Below are positions 46,804-58,896 of a stretch of 64,000 nucleotides of DNA, piece by piece. The notes beneath the pieces were generated by a model. It did not search any database. It was not told the DNA's origin and worked only from the letters and a program-made list of their open reading frames with translations. The translations under genes and the position numbers were made by a program. This DNA is from Torreya grandis. Its lineage: Eukaryota; Streptophyta; Pinopsida; Cupressales; Taxaceae. Positions within the stretch are counted from its first letter, which is position 1; every line of letters starts with the position of its first letter. Location: contig JARHVA010000316.1 in NCBI GenBank assembly GCA_037957365.1, forward strand, positions 5,628,501 through 5,692,500. The letters are read 5' to 3'.

Positions 46804-48222
46804 AAATAAATAAAAGATAAAGACAAATTCCTCCCATCATTATTTACACCATAAAAACAATACAAAATGGTCAATCAAAGATACCACCACTCCACAAATT
46901 ACAAACCCCTTGATATGGGTGGACATAATGTAAATCCAAATAGTTTATCTGAATCAACTTCAGTGTATCATATGGTCCCTCTAGTGTACTATACTAACTA
47001 TAATATAATATAGGGTACCGTATATTATGTAGCTTGAATCCTATTTAAATTAAAACTTGGTGCTTTAGTGGAAGATATAGATTGCATTAAAAAATTTCAT
47101 ATGCCACTAAACTTTTCACATATATATCCCCACTTGTTTGAGTCCATCCCCCAAAATACCTTATAATTTACTCTCACTATCACTATGCAACTCATGTAGA
47201 AATATTTTTCCTCTTTTATATTCTGTATAGCCTTGTCCTTCCGAACACTTTGATATTACTCAACCTCATCATGAAACATGTCTCATCCTCCTCACACATC
47301 ACATTACTATGTTGTATGAAAGACAAAAACCTAATTTTATAGTATCAATTTCCTGAGAATTATTAGATTACACATGTTTCAATCTGTATTGGGTCAATGA
47401 AATAATTTGGTGGAGCTATAAATCGCATTGATATATGTGACATGCCATTAAAATTTGAACCATCTCTACTAGAAATATTAGATTATTTTTGCATAACAAG
47501 TGCATCATGCACAAAAGTTAAGTAGGGTCAATAATATTAAATTTCAAGTGAAGTACAACTAATGAGATACAATCTTTCTCTTTACAAAACACCATTTCAC
47601 TCAAAAAATTATCAAACATTAAAAATAATATTTTTTCTTAAATCAAATATTATATAAAAAAATATAATATTTTATAATTTATTATGTAGTAACATATTAT
47701 AATACATTAAATATAATTGAATTACATTTTTTAACCCTTAACAAAGGCTTCAAAATACGTAAAGTTAATTAAAATTAAAACACAATTTGTGTCATATGTA
47801 TTTGAAAAGAGAATAAAAAACAAAAATGAAAAACCACCTTGTCAAGACGGCCACAGTTTTGCTTGCCATTTGTTTCTTAACGCTCTGATCCATGCTATTG
47901 TCACATTTATAGTTTGACATGCGCCTGCATTAGTTCATTCCTTCTATCTTATAATGAGCCATAAAATATTTCATTACGCCATCCATTGAAGCAAGAAAGG
48001 AAAGCAAAATGTTCCACAAATAGGAAAGCAGAATTGTAGATCTAACTCCACGAGATCTTTCGCTCCATGGTGAAATCACACAGAATAAATGCAGTCGTTA
48101 TACAATGTGACACCAAGATTTTAACCCACTCAATCAATCAATTATTTTCTATGTTGGTACTCTTCCATTCTCGAAGGTAGTAACTTACAGGAGCAAACTG
48201 CAGATCACAGGAGGAAATTGAG
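46804..48222. repeat. Mosaic block D, copy 2
   Basis: Partner of 38203-39627, very similar through its full length. The right flank after gaggaaattgag is different sequence. Confidence 0.88.
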
Positions 48223-48636
48223 TAAACAACATGACTAACCCAACTCAACTCAGGTAAACATCTCTCTTCCTCTATAGATTACGACTGAATCGAGATTACC
48301 GGCTGGATCATACTATAATATTTAGTTCGAATAGATTTAAATTCTTGGGCAATAGATAAGTTGAGGTAGTCATAACAAACACAACTTATTTTGCGGGTAC
48401 AACCAACCCGGATATCTGCAATCATGGGATTGCTACATCCTACATCAAAATGGGATGCCAATGAAAAATAGCAAGTTTATATAACAGTGCTGAGCTTCTT
48501 GATGTTGGTAGAGGGTGTGTTTAATAGGAAAAGCTTTCCTTAGAAATTCATGTTCGGCAACAGTTCATCTGCCTACCAAGTATTCATTTATCGCATGATT
48601 TCCTCTTAATGGCTGGTCACTGTGGATGGCCATATG
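48223..48636 (-). promoter_or_regulatory. Possible minus-strand promoter and leader fragment
   Basis: On the minus strand a TATA-like tatataaa (about 48476-48483) lies about 20 bp upstream of a 60-codon frame (48279-48461) with no recognised domain. The composition is more gene-like than the surroundings. The gypsy-like element inserted about 160 bp upstream. A real gene is not established. Confidence 0.25.
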
Positions 48637-48641
48637 CCAAG
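48637..48641. repeat. Target-site duplication ccaag (left)
   Basis: Identical to 52937-52941, flanking the gag-only element. Confidence 0.85.
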
Positions 48642-49327
48642 TGTCACGGGGCCAGCTCTTCGGAGCTGTCTGGGCCATGTAACACCGCTTGTTCCAACCT
48701 AAACTATCTCATTGCAACAGGATTCAAAAGAACTACGGACTACGCCTTCAGTGTTTATTTGCACAAGTACACCCACAAACACAGTGGACAACAACTTGCA
48801 TAAAGAAAGGATTAGTAGCAGAAAGAAAAACACACTTGCAAAGATCAGGAAATTCACTCAACACACATGAGCATTCACACAATGAAAGAGAATGTGTATT
48901 TTATTCACTCTTTAGGACAATCCAGTCCAAAGTACAGTAAACGAGCCAGCTACCCAACATACACAACAACCATCAAGCCGAGCTCAGCTGATAATGCTTA
49001 GAACCACTCGAATGATTACAATGAAAAATTTCCTCCATAGGTTTGATTACTCTCTACCTAGGACAAACCCACCCCTGCTTCATGAAATCTGAGACCAATA
49101 GAACTGCTCACAAACACTTGCACGATGCTTGCACGGACATGTGCCCACGGTCCACATAAACTTGGCACTGACACACTAGCTTCACAATGATTCACTTTTC
49201 ACCACTTTGACAGTTCAGACTAGCATTCACCCAAATCACTATGCAAAGAAAACCCACCATTCATTTTATCAAGGCAGATCAAATTTGTGAATGTAGTTAG
49301 GGATGTTGAAGTGACACATCCCTCATA
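48642..49327 (-). repeat. 3' LTR of the gag-only element
   Basis: 686 bp. On the minus strand it runs tatgagggatg to ggccccgtgaca, so it starts TA rather than TG, as does its partner. Confidence 0.85.
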
Positions 49328-49440
49328 GACTCCCCCACTTAAAAATTGGCGACATCCTCAGCGCTGGCATAACTCCATTGGTAGGAACCCATGAGGGATA
49401 TAATATTCTATTCATACTCAAACACAAAGCGAAAATATTA

Positions 49441-49805
49441 GCATGTCCCTTCTTCATACCCAATCCAAGCTAAGAGGCCAACACTTCGCCCTTTCTAGGC
49501 TCTATCCAGAATCCAAAGTCAAGATACCACCGCGTCCCCTTCTCAAACCCAAAGTCAAGAGTCAAGAGATTAACACGCCTCCTTTTCAAACCCCAAGCCA
49601 AAAGATAAACACTTCCCCTTTTTAGGCTCCATCCAGAGTTAAAAGACCAACACAACCCCCTTTTCAGACCCAAAGCTAAGAGAAACACATCCCCTTTTCA
49701 AGCTCCATTCAGAGTCAAGAGATTAAAATGCCTCCTTTTCAAACCCAAAGCCAAGAGATAAATACATCCCCTATTCAGGCTCCATCCAGAGTTAAGAGAC
49801 CAAGG
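49441..49805. repeat. Imperfect tandem repeat inside the gag-only element
   Basis: The phrase a(g/a)gctc(c/t)at(c/t)cagag recurs at 49497, 49624, 49700 and 49777, with caaacccaaagycaagag between. Spacings are 127, 76 and 77 bp. It lies in the 3' non-coding part of the element. The short frames on both strands are by-products of the repeats. Confidence 0.8.
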
Positions 49806-51239
49806 TGAAACTCCATGACCTTAACTTTGAGGGCTTCAAATCACTCCCAATTTGCTAAAAATCTCCATTCCAACACCACTAAAAACTCCCTTCGCTACAG
49901 ATTGCCATGTAATCCACTGTCTTCACCCCAACAAACTATTCCAACTGTCGCTCTGGTTTTACTCATCACACACACAAAAAGGTGCTTAGGCAAGAACCAT
50001 CACTGGTTCAGCATCATCAGTGACTAAGGAATCTAACTGGTTATAAAACTAAGAATCATACTGAATCTCTAAAAACTTTAGTACGTAAACAATGTTTGCC
50101 TACACAGCTACACCAAACCAATGCAACTTCACAAGATCACCCTGATCTTGCCAACCCCACAAACATGGGGTGGAGGAAAATAGCTCCTGATGACCCACCT
50201 CTTCAAGACTCTACAAACCCAACAAAGCCTAAGTGACTCCATAAAAATTTCCCCTAAAATAGTACTAAAACTCCAAACAAGAGTATAACAGGTGAAGATA
50301 ACTCTTCAGATCTAATACACCAGACCCAACTATAGGAACATACTCCCTACCCAAGAACTCTCCTCTGGAACCAACTCGATGCACTTGATCAATTATCTTC
50401 TCTATGACACAACAAGATGATGTTTCCTTGAGCATCCCAATGGCTGTGAAAAACCCACCCCACATCAACAAAAAAAAGGAAATTGCTGCCCCTTCAACAT
50501 CCCAACTACTACCAAGCAATACAAGATACACTAACTCCTCACCAATTCTTGCACTCTTTTCCATACTCAACCCAACACCCCTTCCTTCTTCCCAATCCCA
50601 TTCCTTTGAAAAATCTTCACCATGCACGTCTGCAATATATCTTACACAAAAGAACTCCAAGATGGGAAAAAATTGTCACCTTACCCAACCTAGGTAAACC
50701 CTATCTCAACACAACATGGATGGCTTGTAACTCCACAAAGCCTACCTGAACCCCCAAAGGTCTAGAGGCCAAGTCTTTAAGGCTAAACTAGTACACTTCC
50801 AATTTTAGGACACTCGATTCCATGAGCACCCCTTCCACAATAATCAACCTGAACAAGTTACTACAACCACCTCTGAATCCAAGCTTCACCTAGCATTGAG
50901 CTACCATGAGAACACACACCATCTACTCACATTGTTCATCCAAATCCTCCTTCTAAACTACAGACACCCTATTGCCACTTCAAAAAATCTTACTTGTAAT
51001 TATTCCCACCACACATCTAACACTTCAAATGAGACTACTTCTCACATGACTCTCCAACTATTGACTTCTCCTTGCCACCCATAGAAGTGCTCCAAGACTT
51101 ACAAGATCCCTCTTATGACTTCAAAGTGGCCTTCCTTCCCTGGTCACCAACTGGGTTCCTTGAAGACTTACTCAACCCCTTACCAATGCCTCCACACATG
51201 GATGCACAAGGGGCCAAGGTGTTTCTGGATGACTAACCC
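49806..51239 (-). other. 3' internal region of the gag-only element without pol
   Basis: About 1.4 kb where pol would be expected. All frames are short (up to 131 codons) and show no polymerase, protease or integrase motif. The GC content is higher than in flanking DNA, as in the rest of the element. Confidence 0.6.
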
Positions 51240-51995
51240 TCTCTTAAGACCAAGAAATGGTCTGATACAACAATTGCTTCACTAACATCAGATACTTCAT
51301 GGCAATGGAGCTCCCCCTAAGCCCATGACTGAAGACCCTGAGTAAATTGAAATAACTTATCTGCCTCTGAAATGTCAATGGTCTCCATCAAAAGTCTTTG
51401 GAAAGAATGGATATACTCTCCCATCTTCCCCACTTACTTCAACTGACGCAACTTGGTCCTAGCCAACCAAGCTACATTTCCAAGTTGAAACTGAACCCCA
51501 AGGGCTTCGTTCAGATCCTCCCAAGAGTCTAACCTCTACGTAGAACTCCTTATTGTAATGTCATTAGCCACGGTTCTATTCCAAACCTTTTCCATACCCG
51601 TGAAGTACCTTGCTGCAATGTGTACCTCTTGTATGCTTGACAAACCTCCTAACCCTTCTAGGAATGCCTCCATGTCCTAGAAAAAAACTATCAAGAAGAT
51701 GGTCATCTCTCTCACCATCATAACACTCTAGTTCCTTCAACTTGGGGAGCTTCATGACTAAAGAAGAACTAGACCCTGATGCTCTCACCAAACCTGATAC
51801 CATTGATCGGTACAAAGCCACTTCATCCTGTAACTCTGTTTGGAACACCAAGCTCTTCTCTAACCTACCAGTAAGTTCCATGATATTCTGCTTCATGGTA
51901 GTCACCTTCTCCTCAAGATCACTGAATCTTGTACCCACATGGTCCCCCATCAATTGGAACTGGGCACCAACTCGCTCAACAAGACCTTCACCCAC
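51240..51995 (-). pseudogene. Gypsy-type gag pseudogene
   Basis: Structural gag. The N-terminal part (51995-51576) has a predicted helical stretch with heptad-like spacing (FSDLEEKVTTMKQNIMELTG), then LVMKLPKLKELECYDGERDD, matching the LPKxxxFxGxRD entry of gypsy gag. After a frameshift the capsid continues as GMEKVWNRTVANDI, LDSWEDLNEALGVQF, TKLRQLK, VGKMGEYIHSFQRLL and KLFQFTQGLQSWA, the order seen in plant gypsy gag proteins (family knowledge), with internal stops. The CCHC knuckle is not clearly recognisable. The long opposite-strand frame (51742-52539) is a shadow. Confidence 0.8.
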
Positions 51996-52223
51996 ATTAC
52001 CAACTCTTGACTTACCAACATGGAAATTGCCACCACCATCACCTTCACCTTTGCCCTATCCTTACACTCGACCCCTGCTGGCCACTTTCTTCAGCAACAT
52101 CCTGGATAGATCTCCTACTATACTAACTCAGACACAACCAGACAACACTGGAGTGACTCAACAGGGGAAGGCACAAGACTGTTTAACTTTAGGTAAACAC
52201 AATCCCACAAAACATAAACCGTG

Positions 52224-52236
52224 TGCTCTGATACCA
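52224..52236 (-). promoter_or_regulatory. Primer-binding site (iMet tRNA type), gag-only element
   Basis: Minus-strand tggtatcagagcac next to the 5' LTR. Confidence 0.8.
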
Positions 52237-52238
52237 AC

Positions 52239-52936
52239 TATCATGGGGTCATCTTCCCAGAGCTGGTCAGGGCATGTGGCACTACTTGTTCTAACCCAAA
52301 ATCCCTCATTACAATGGGATTCACAAGAACTATGGACTATGCCTCCAGTATTTAACTGCACAAGTAAACCCACAAACACAATGGACAATAACTTGTATAA
52401 AGAAAGGATTAGCAGCGAAAAGAAAAACACACCCTTGCAAAGATTGGGAAATCAACTCAACACACATGAGCATTCACACAATGCAAGAGAACTGCGAGTA
52501 AAGTGTATTTTATTCACTCTTCAGGATAATCTAGTCTGAATTACAACAAATGCGCCAACTAGCCAACATACACAACAACCATCGAGTTGGGCTCAGTCAA
52601 GAATGCTCGGAACCACTCAAATGATTACAATGAACAATTCCCTCACCATGTCTGATTACTCTCTACCAAGCACAAAACCGCCCTTGCTTCACGAAATCTG
52701 AAACCAACATAACTACTCACAAACACACGCATGGCGCTTGCACGGACACATGCCCATAGTCCACATAAACTTGAGACTGACACACCAACTTCACAATGAT
52801 TCATTTTTCACCACTTTGATAATGCAAACCTACATTCACCCAAATCACTATGCAAAGAAAGCTCACCATTCATTTGATCAAAACAGATCAACTCCATGAA
52901 TGTAGTTAGAGATGTTGAAGCAATACATCCCTCATA
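52239..52936 (-). repeat. 5' LTR of the gag-only element
   Basis: 698 bp, similar to the left LTR throughout. Its outer end is also tatgaggg, and the inner end ccatgata has lost the final CA. Confidence 0.85.
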
Positions 52937-52941
52937 CCAAG
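52937..52941. repeat. Target-site duplication ccaag (right)
   Basis: Partner of 48637-48641. Confidence 0.85.
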
Positions 52942-53290
52942 ATAATGCAAATATACACTATGACTAATGATTAGTGCTATCCATATATTACTTTCTCACC
53001 CTTTTTGTATGATATGTAAATGCAGGCCACCATGTACACCACGAACTCAACGGACAACAGGGAACAGGGAAGAGAATTGCGAATAGGTGGTCATTGCGTG
53101 TACAGATAACACCTACAGAGTGCCCACATCATTCAATGAACAGTAAAAAAATGTTTATCAAAACGAGGCATATCTGAAAAGGGTACATACCTGGTGGTGT
53201 TTACATTTGCTTGAAATAGAATATCTATTATGTGAGACAAATCTATGGTATGTTCGTGCCAGTAAAACGTTCTGCCGTAATTTTATTTAT
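52942..53290. other. Spacer right of the gag-only element
   Basis: No gene recognised. It is GC-richer around 53010-53110 (gggaacagggaagagaattg) than the neighbouring DNA. With the element removed it abuts the promoter-like fragment at 48.2-48.6 kb. Confidence 0.45.
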
Positions 53291-53293
53291 ATA

Positions 53294-53658
53294 TATAAAT
53301 ATAATTAATCTGATTGTGATTGTATGTCTATTTAAATATATAAACATATTAAACAATCTCAATCTCCTTTAATTAAAAAATTAAGACCACATAAATATAA
53401 TCAATCTGATTGTGATTGTATCTCTATTTAAATATATAAACATAATAAACAATCTCGATCTCCTTTAATTAAAAAATTAAGACCAGTTTATTCTCGATCT
53501 CCTTTAATTAAAAAATTAAGACCACATAAATATAATCAATCTGATTGTGATTGTATCTCTATTTAAATATATAAACATAATAAACAATCTCGATCTCCTT
53601 TAATTAAAAAATTAAGACCAGTTTATTCTCGATCTCCTTTAATTAAAAAATTAAGACC
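53294..53658. repeat. Nested minisatellite (96-bp and 39-bp periods)
   Basis: tgattgtgattgta recurs at 53311, 53407 and 53542 (spacings 96 and 135). The 135 is 96 plus one extra 39-bp copy of a sub-unit, ctcgatctcctttaattaaa with the following aaattaagacca. The sub-unit is doubled after both the second and third units. Confidence 0.9.
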
Positions 53659-53800
53659 ATATCATCTGGATGTATGTTACTTTAAATATATAAAGACAAT
53701 AAGAAATTTTAATATTTATAAGAAAGTGATATCATCTGGATGTATGTTTCTTTAAATATATTAAAAAAATAAACAATTTTAATACTTATAAGAAATACTA
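53659..53800. repeat. 70-bp tandem duplication
   Basis: atatcatctggatgtatgtt at 53659 and 53729, followed by matching ctttaaatatat and acttataagaaa-type text. It abuts the nested minisatellite. Confidence 0.88.
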
Positions 53801-55167
53801 GCTCCCCACACACACACATATATGATTTAACAGTTGAGGTATTAAATCACAAACAAACAATAATAATATATATATATATTTTTTTAATATTAAAGAGGCA
53901 AATGAATGTAAATAGTCTATATTATAGAAGGGTGGAGGTTTCAAACAATTTTAAATATGGTATGTGATTTTAAATTAATTCTAACCGGGAGGACTGTAAA
54001 GTGTTTTTCGAATTTTTTTTCTACATTTATTTGTATTTTGCTCTTTCTTGAGGCATTCAAACTTGTACTTTTCCAGTAATTATGAAACATATTACTGAAC
54101 ATATCTTTTCTAATTGCTCTGCATTTATTTGTATTTTGCAGAAAACTTGTAGTTTACCAGTAATTGTGAAATTTATTTCTGAGCATATTCTTTCTAATTG
54201 TAAAATTGCTTCATGTAGTACATCTTAGGGTCTTAATTTTGAATAGTGCATTAATACAAACTGTTATTTTATTTATTTTTATCTTTCTTGGTTTAAGTCA
54301 ATGGTTACAAAGTATAAAATAACACCACACATTAATACAGACTGTTAATTAAAAAACAAATAAATCTGTGATTTAGTTTTGGTTGGTATCCAATCATTGT
54401 GATTTTTCTTTTATAGATAATCATATAAAATAAATGATTTTTTTATTTATATATATATTTCTTTTAAATATTTCAAATTTATTAAAAACTTTCTCTAAAA
54501 TTTTTATTTTTTAAATTTATTTATATTATTTAGAATTTTATAAATTTTTTATTTTTAATTAAAATTAAGGAATTTTTTTAAAAGAAAAAATATATTAATT
54601 ATTTATTTTTAATTTTTCTCAAATTTATTTAATTTTCTCAATTTTTTTGTAATTCATTTAATTTTCTCAAATTTATAATTTTTGTCAACATATTTTGAAT
54701 TTTGTTTCATTATTTATTTTTTCTTAAAATTTTTATAATTTTCACAAACATATTTTAATTTTAGAAATTACTTTAGTTTTTAAATTTTTTCTTAATTTAT
54801 TATGATATTCCTAAATATTTTGGTTTTTCTTATTTTTTAAAAATTACATTACCTTTCTCTATAAATCACATTGAGTTAATACTATTCATAAAGTATAACT
54901 AGCATACTTATTTTAGATAAATCAATGTTAAATATGTTAAGAAATATCATTCTAGATGTGTCTATATTATATTCTATTTGTGACATAATTAGGGTATGTG
55001 CCTTGAGAATGATATCTTTAAGTATGCTAGTAACATCCGTCAACATTTTATTTTTCTATAAACTATAATATGAACTTTTTAACTAAAAATTGATAATATA
55101 CATCATATTAAAATAATAATAAATAAATCATTTATAAATTGTTGAAAATATAAATAATCTAAATGCG

Positions 55168-55170
<3 letters not shown>
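53801..55170. other. Very AT-rich spacer
   Basis: Long A/T runs, no gene. Imperfect copies of a phrase ending ttctaattg near 54088-54120 and 54175-54205 (tattactgaacatatctttt; tatttctgagcatattcttt) form a roughly 90-bp imperfect direct repeat. Confidence 0.5.

Positions 55171-55252
<82 letters not shown>
55171..55252. repeat. (TA)n microsatellite, ~41 units
   Basis: Uninterrupted TA dinucleotides. The frame at 55163-55351 is an artefact of it. Confidence 0.97.
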
Positions 55253-55253
<1 letters not shown>

Positions 55254-56325
55254 AAATCTTTAAAATAAAGAATAAATTAATTCTCATTAAAATGTGCCAT
55301 GCACATCACATAAAATGTCAAATAATTAACAATTTTATATTCATAGAATGAAATTTGTGATAATTATATGAAATTATTTATCTTATAAAAATTTTAATCT
55401 TTCTTCTTGGTGTTGTATTTGGAAAGTTATTTTTCATTTTTCAACTTTGTTTAATACTTATAAGTAATTGATTGAAATATTATTTGTCCTTCCAAAGACT
55501 TTACATAAGATATAGCCACAAATGTTAACCATATACTTTACTTTTGACTTGAATCAATTTAAATTTCTAAAGAGTCAAATATAATTTGTGATTTGTATAT
55601 TTTTAATGTCCAAGCCAATTGTAAGGGTAGTTGTTCTTTTGAATCTCATTTATATTGATCTTGCTACTAGAATTACATATGAATTTTCATCTTCTAATTT
55701 TATTATTTTATTAAAATATTAAAAGCTAACTTGAGCCTTGAATCTTTAGTACTTAATAACCCTATAACAAGTTTATCATTCTAATCTCTTTCTAATGTAC
55801 TAGCACTACCTACTTTCACTGCAATGCTATGTGTAATAAATCCTTTCAATGAATACAATTTTCCTCTATTATTGTTATGGACTTCAACATTCGTAGTAAA
55901 TAAATGAATATTCTAAATTAGCTTAGAAACATGCTTCAGGATTCTTTAAAACTCAGCATTTCAAGCCAATGTTAAGAGAAGATATCCACATTGGAAACTA
56001 TTGCAAGCAAATGAATATTAATATCATTTTCTTCATCGGTGGATTTATTTATTTCAACATTTATTCTTGTCATTCTTAGCTTTCAATCATCAAGTTTTAA
56101 GTGGATATGTTGGATCATCATGTCATATATTATTAATAAAAAAACATATTACTTTTCTTTTTCTTTTTTCTTTTTTTCTTTCTATAAAACTTTAAATAGT
56201 ACTATTTTAGGAGAGGTATGAAGCTCTTCAATTTGTTGAGGTTGACATCTTGATTGAATTTTATAGAATCCAAACTCCAATATCAATACATATTAGTAAA
56301 TTAATTTTAAAATATATGAAAAATT
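55253..56325. other. AT-rich spacer
   Basis: No recognisable gene. A plus-strand 60-codon frame at 56039-56221 has no domain. Confidence 0.5.
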
Positions 56326-56410
56326 TAAAAGGTTGTAGTTTAACTGGTAAAGATGATAATTACTTATATCCATCCACCAAGGTACAAATCCCTCTAGATA
56401 TGTAACATGA
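56326..56410 (+). repeat. tRNA-derived SINE-like fragment
   Basis: A box-like tagtttaactgg (56336-56347) and B box-like ggtacaaatcc (56381-56391) are spaced 45 bp start to start, as in internal RNA polymerase III promoters of plant tRNA-SINEs. The text does not fold as a complete tRNA and no second copy with target duplication is visible, so it is a fragment or chance. Confidence 0.4.
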
Positions 56411-56893
56411 AGAGTGAAGTGGTTAAGTCAAAGATTATACCCTAGGTGATTTTGACAATGTGAATACCACTTACTTGTGAATGCTTAGACAAAGAAACTC
56501 AAAAATTTAGATATATTATTACTCATCATTTAAATCTACTATATGCTTTTTTTCTAAAATATGGGCAAAAATGTTGACATTCCTTTTAATTTAGTGATTA
56601 CATATAATACCTTCAAGCATATATATCATTATCAAATCACATACTAACTATTAATTTATTTACTAGTCTCAATTGGTGATATTTCTATAAAAAATCACAA
56701 TTGATGAGATTGATATACTAGTAGTTGGCCAAAATCTCCAAGTAATGCCAGAAGGGATTGTTTAGTAGATTATGGTTTGGTGAGACACCCCAATGCATTG
56801 TACAAAAGACTAACATTGAATCACATTTAAGAGTTGAGGATGTAAATTATATAGAATAAATGGACCTCAAACACTCCATACAAACAACAATTT

Positions 56894-57130
56894 CTAAGGT
56901 TTTTTAGGTTCTCTTATGTTGCTCCTACTCATGGGAGAAGTTTCAATTTCATCCTCCCCTTCTCTATCCCCATCTATATAATGGTCCCCTAAAGACTTGG
57001 TTGTCAAGTAACCATCATTGTTAATGCTCAAACCCTTTCCACTCTCTTTAGGTGATAAAACAAATCTCAACACATCATTGTGCATAACCAAATCATTTTT
57101 TGCCTCAAAATAGCCATGTCTGTTAAACAT
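56894..57130 (-). other. Unsupported 78-codon frame
   Basis: Reads MFNRHGYFEAKNDLVMHNDV and an acidic middle (GDREGEDEIE). No family recognised, no TATA or splice context obvious. It may be a remnant of a gene or retroelement coding region. Confidence 0.2.
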
Positions 57131-58640
57131 TAAAATGGCAAATTAGATGAAACAATGAAGAAAAACCTCATAATAGGGAATTTGATGATTGTAATTTTCC
57201 ATTTTTATTATTGTAGTAATCCTATCATGAAGTTGTGGCCATCTCTATAGTTGGTTCTCAACAATTTTGGCTACCCTTTGATTCTCAAGATTTTAGGCAA
57301 CCTAATAAAAAGGCTCTCGTAAGACCAGTGACTAAGGGAAGGAGAAGAAATAGAATGCTATGGCCTTAGAATATGCACTGAATGGTTTATTTAAGTATAC
57401 TTTAAGGCTTTTGAATGAAATGTGTCGAGTAAATGAAATATCTCAAAGTGCCAAGGTTACAGAATTATTGTATCTTTAATTTTCAATTTTTTTCGTAAGT
57501 GTTTTATCCACATTTTTGGAGTTTATTCCCCTTTTAAAAATATCTCATGGACTGCCCCTACTACATGAGAATTAAACCTACCAACTCTCCTTACCACTTA
57601 GGGCTGATTGCCAATCAACCACTTTTTCTCTCAATTGATGATTAATCCACCATGGCATTCACTTTGTGTCACCAATGATTCCCCTTTATCCATCCATGCG
57701 GCATGTACTTTTCATAAGCTTTGGCAATAACTTTAACCATAATGAAATCAAGACAATAAAATCCATAACCTCTATGTATTGCCCCCATATCAGTGTCATT
57801 GCATTCTTACAAACCCCTTTGTAGTGGGTACAGGGTATGTAAATTCAACTACCCTCTATAATTTAGGACATGTGTCTAATATGGTCCCTCTGGTGTACGA
57901 TATCAATTGAAATACCCTGTCATTATCCCTCATCATCCCCACTTCATCACATTTTGATGTCTTCCACCATTTGCAAGTTTTGAATGGCTTGATTGGCAGT
58001 ATATTCACAACATATACAAATATAAATTACAATATAGATTTTTGAACATCAATATCTTGTCTCCATATCATTGGTATTGTAGTGATAATTTGACTTGCAC
58101 ATTGAACATATACAAAAATATAATCTATCACAAAATATTGAGATTGGGAAAGAGACTATTTCTTTCCATGAAGAATGGAATCCATCATAGATTAATACAT
58201 TGCATGGTGATTTAGATCCCTATTACTCTAGCCCCACAATTATATAACAAAACCTTATTTTGACACTATCATGTATTTTAAATAAGGTTTAAATATTAAT
58301 TTATAATTTTTCATTTTATGTTATGGGTTCTATTCCCGCAATGGTTTTTTTGGTAGACTCAAACATGTATTATTACACCTACAAGAACCTATTGAAAGTA
58401 AATCACATGTGCATGTCTTGAATTGGTTTAACATTGTATTAGAAGAATAATATATCCATTGGGTTATAGTAATGCCCTGCAAGGAGTGGTTAATAAAGAT
58501 AGTCGTCGAAGAAACTGTCGAGCCCTCCTAGTGTGAAGAAAATTCTCTTGTAAATGTCTTGATATTGGTAAGCGGTTCTTATTTGACTATTTAAATAGGG
58601 GAACCTTTGAAGACCCATAGAGAGCAATGCCACTTGAAGA
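57131..58640. other. Unassigned spacer
   Basis: No recognisable gene. Contains gtccctctggtgtacgat near 57885, which resembles gtccctctagtgtactat in block D (38382 and 46976), a short shared phrase of unknown meaning. Confidence 0.4.
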
Positions 58641-58745
58641 GTCAATTACCAATGGCAAGGGAGACTCGAACATAGAACCTACTGGATAAAGAATTCTCTT
58701 GTAAATGTCATTCATAACATCTTTAGTCAACCTCATGTGGGATGA
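58641..58745 (-). repeat. Possible second tRNA-SINE-like fragment
   Basis: On the minus strand an A box-like ggttgactaaagatg (about 58720-58734) is followed some 65 bp on by a B box-like gttcgagtctccc (about 58658-58672). The A-region ends taaagatg as in the fragment at 56.3 kb, hinting at the same family. Confidence 0.3.
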
Positions 58746-58896
58746 TGTGTCGAAATCTAGTTGTAATATCATCTATCAATATATGGCATGTTCAATCTTA
58801 ACTACCAACGTTAAAGACTATCAATCCTCGACAAGAGGGTGATCAAAATAAAATTGTTTAATTAAAAACACCCTTCATCTCTGTTATACCTATACG

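Larger units (their letters stand above)
48642..52936 (-). mobile_element. Ty3-gypsy-like LTR element, gag-only, non-autonomous
   Basis: Complete LTR element with TSD ccaag (48637-48641 and 52937-52941). LTRs are 48642-49327 and 52239-52936. The primer site tggtatcagagc (minus) lies just inside the right LTR (about 52224-52236) and a purine tract gtgggggagtc just outside the left LTR (about 49328-49340). The internal region of about 2.9 kb encodes only gag-like fragments near the 5' end. I find no RT, integrase, RNase H or chromodomain, so it resembles terminal-repeat-with-gag (TR-GAG) or LARD elements. It needs a helper. Confidence 0.82.

Noticed and set aside
38203..48222. Block D as LTRs of a 10-kb retrotransposon
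   Set aside because: No TG/CA ends, target duplication, primer site or purine tract found at the D borders, and no gag or pol between. Kept only as a finding about repeats.
51742..52539. 265-codon plus-strand frame, the longest in the window
   Set aside because: It lies antisense to the gypsy gag relic and runs on into the LTR. The minus strand gives recognisable gag text, so this is a shadow.
55163..55351. Frame encoding alternating Ile-Tyr
   Set aside because: Translation of a (TA)n microsatellite.
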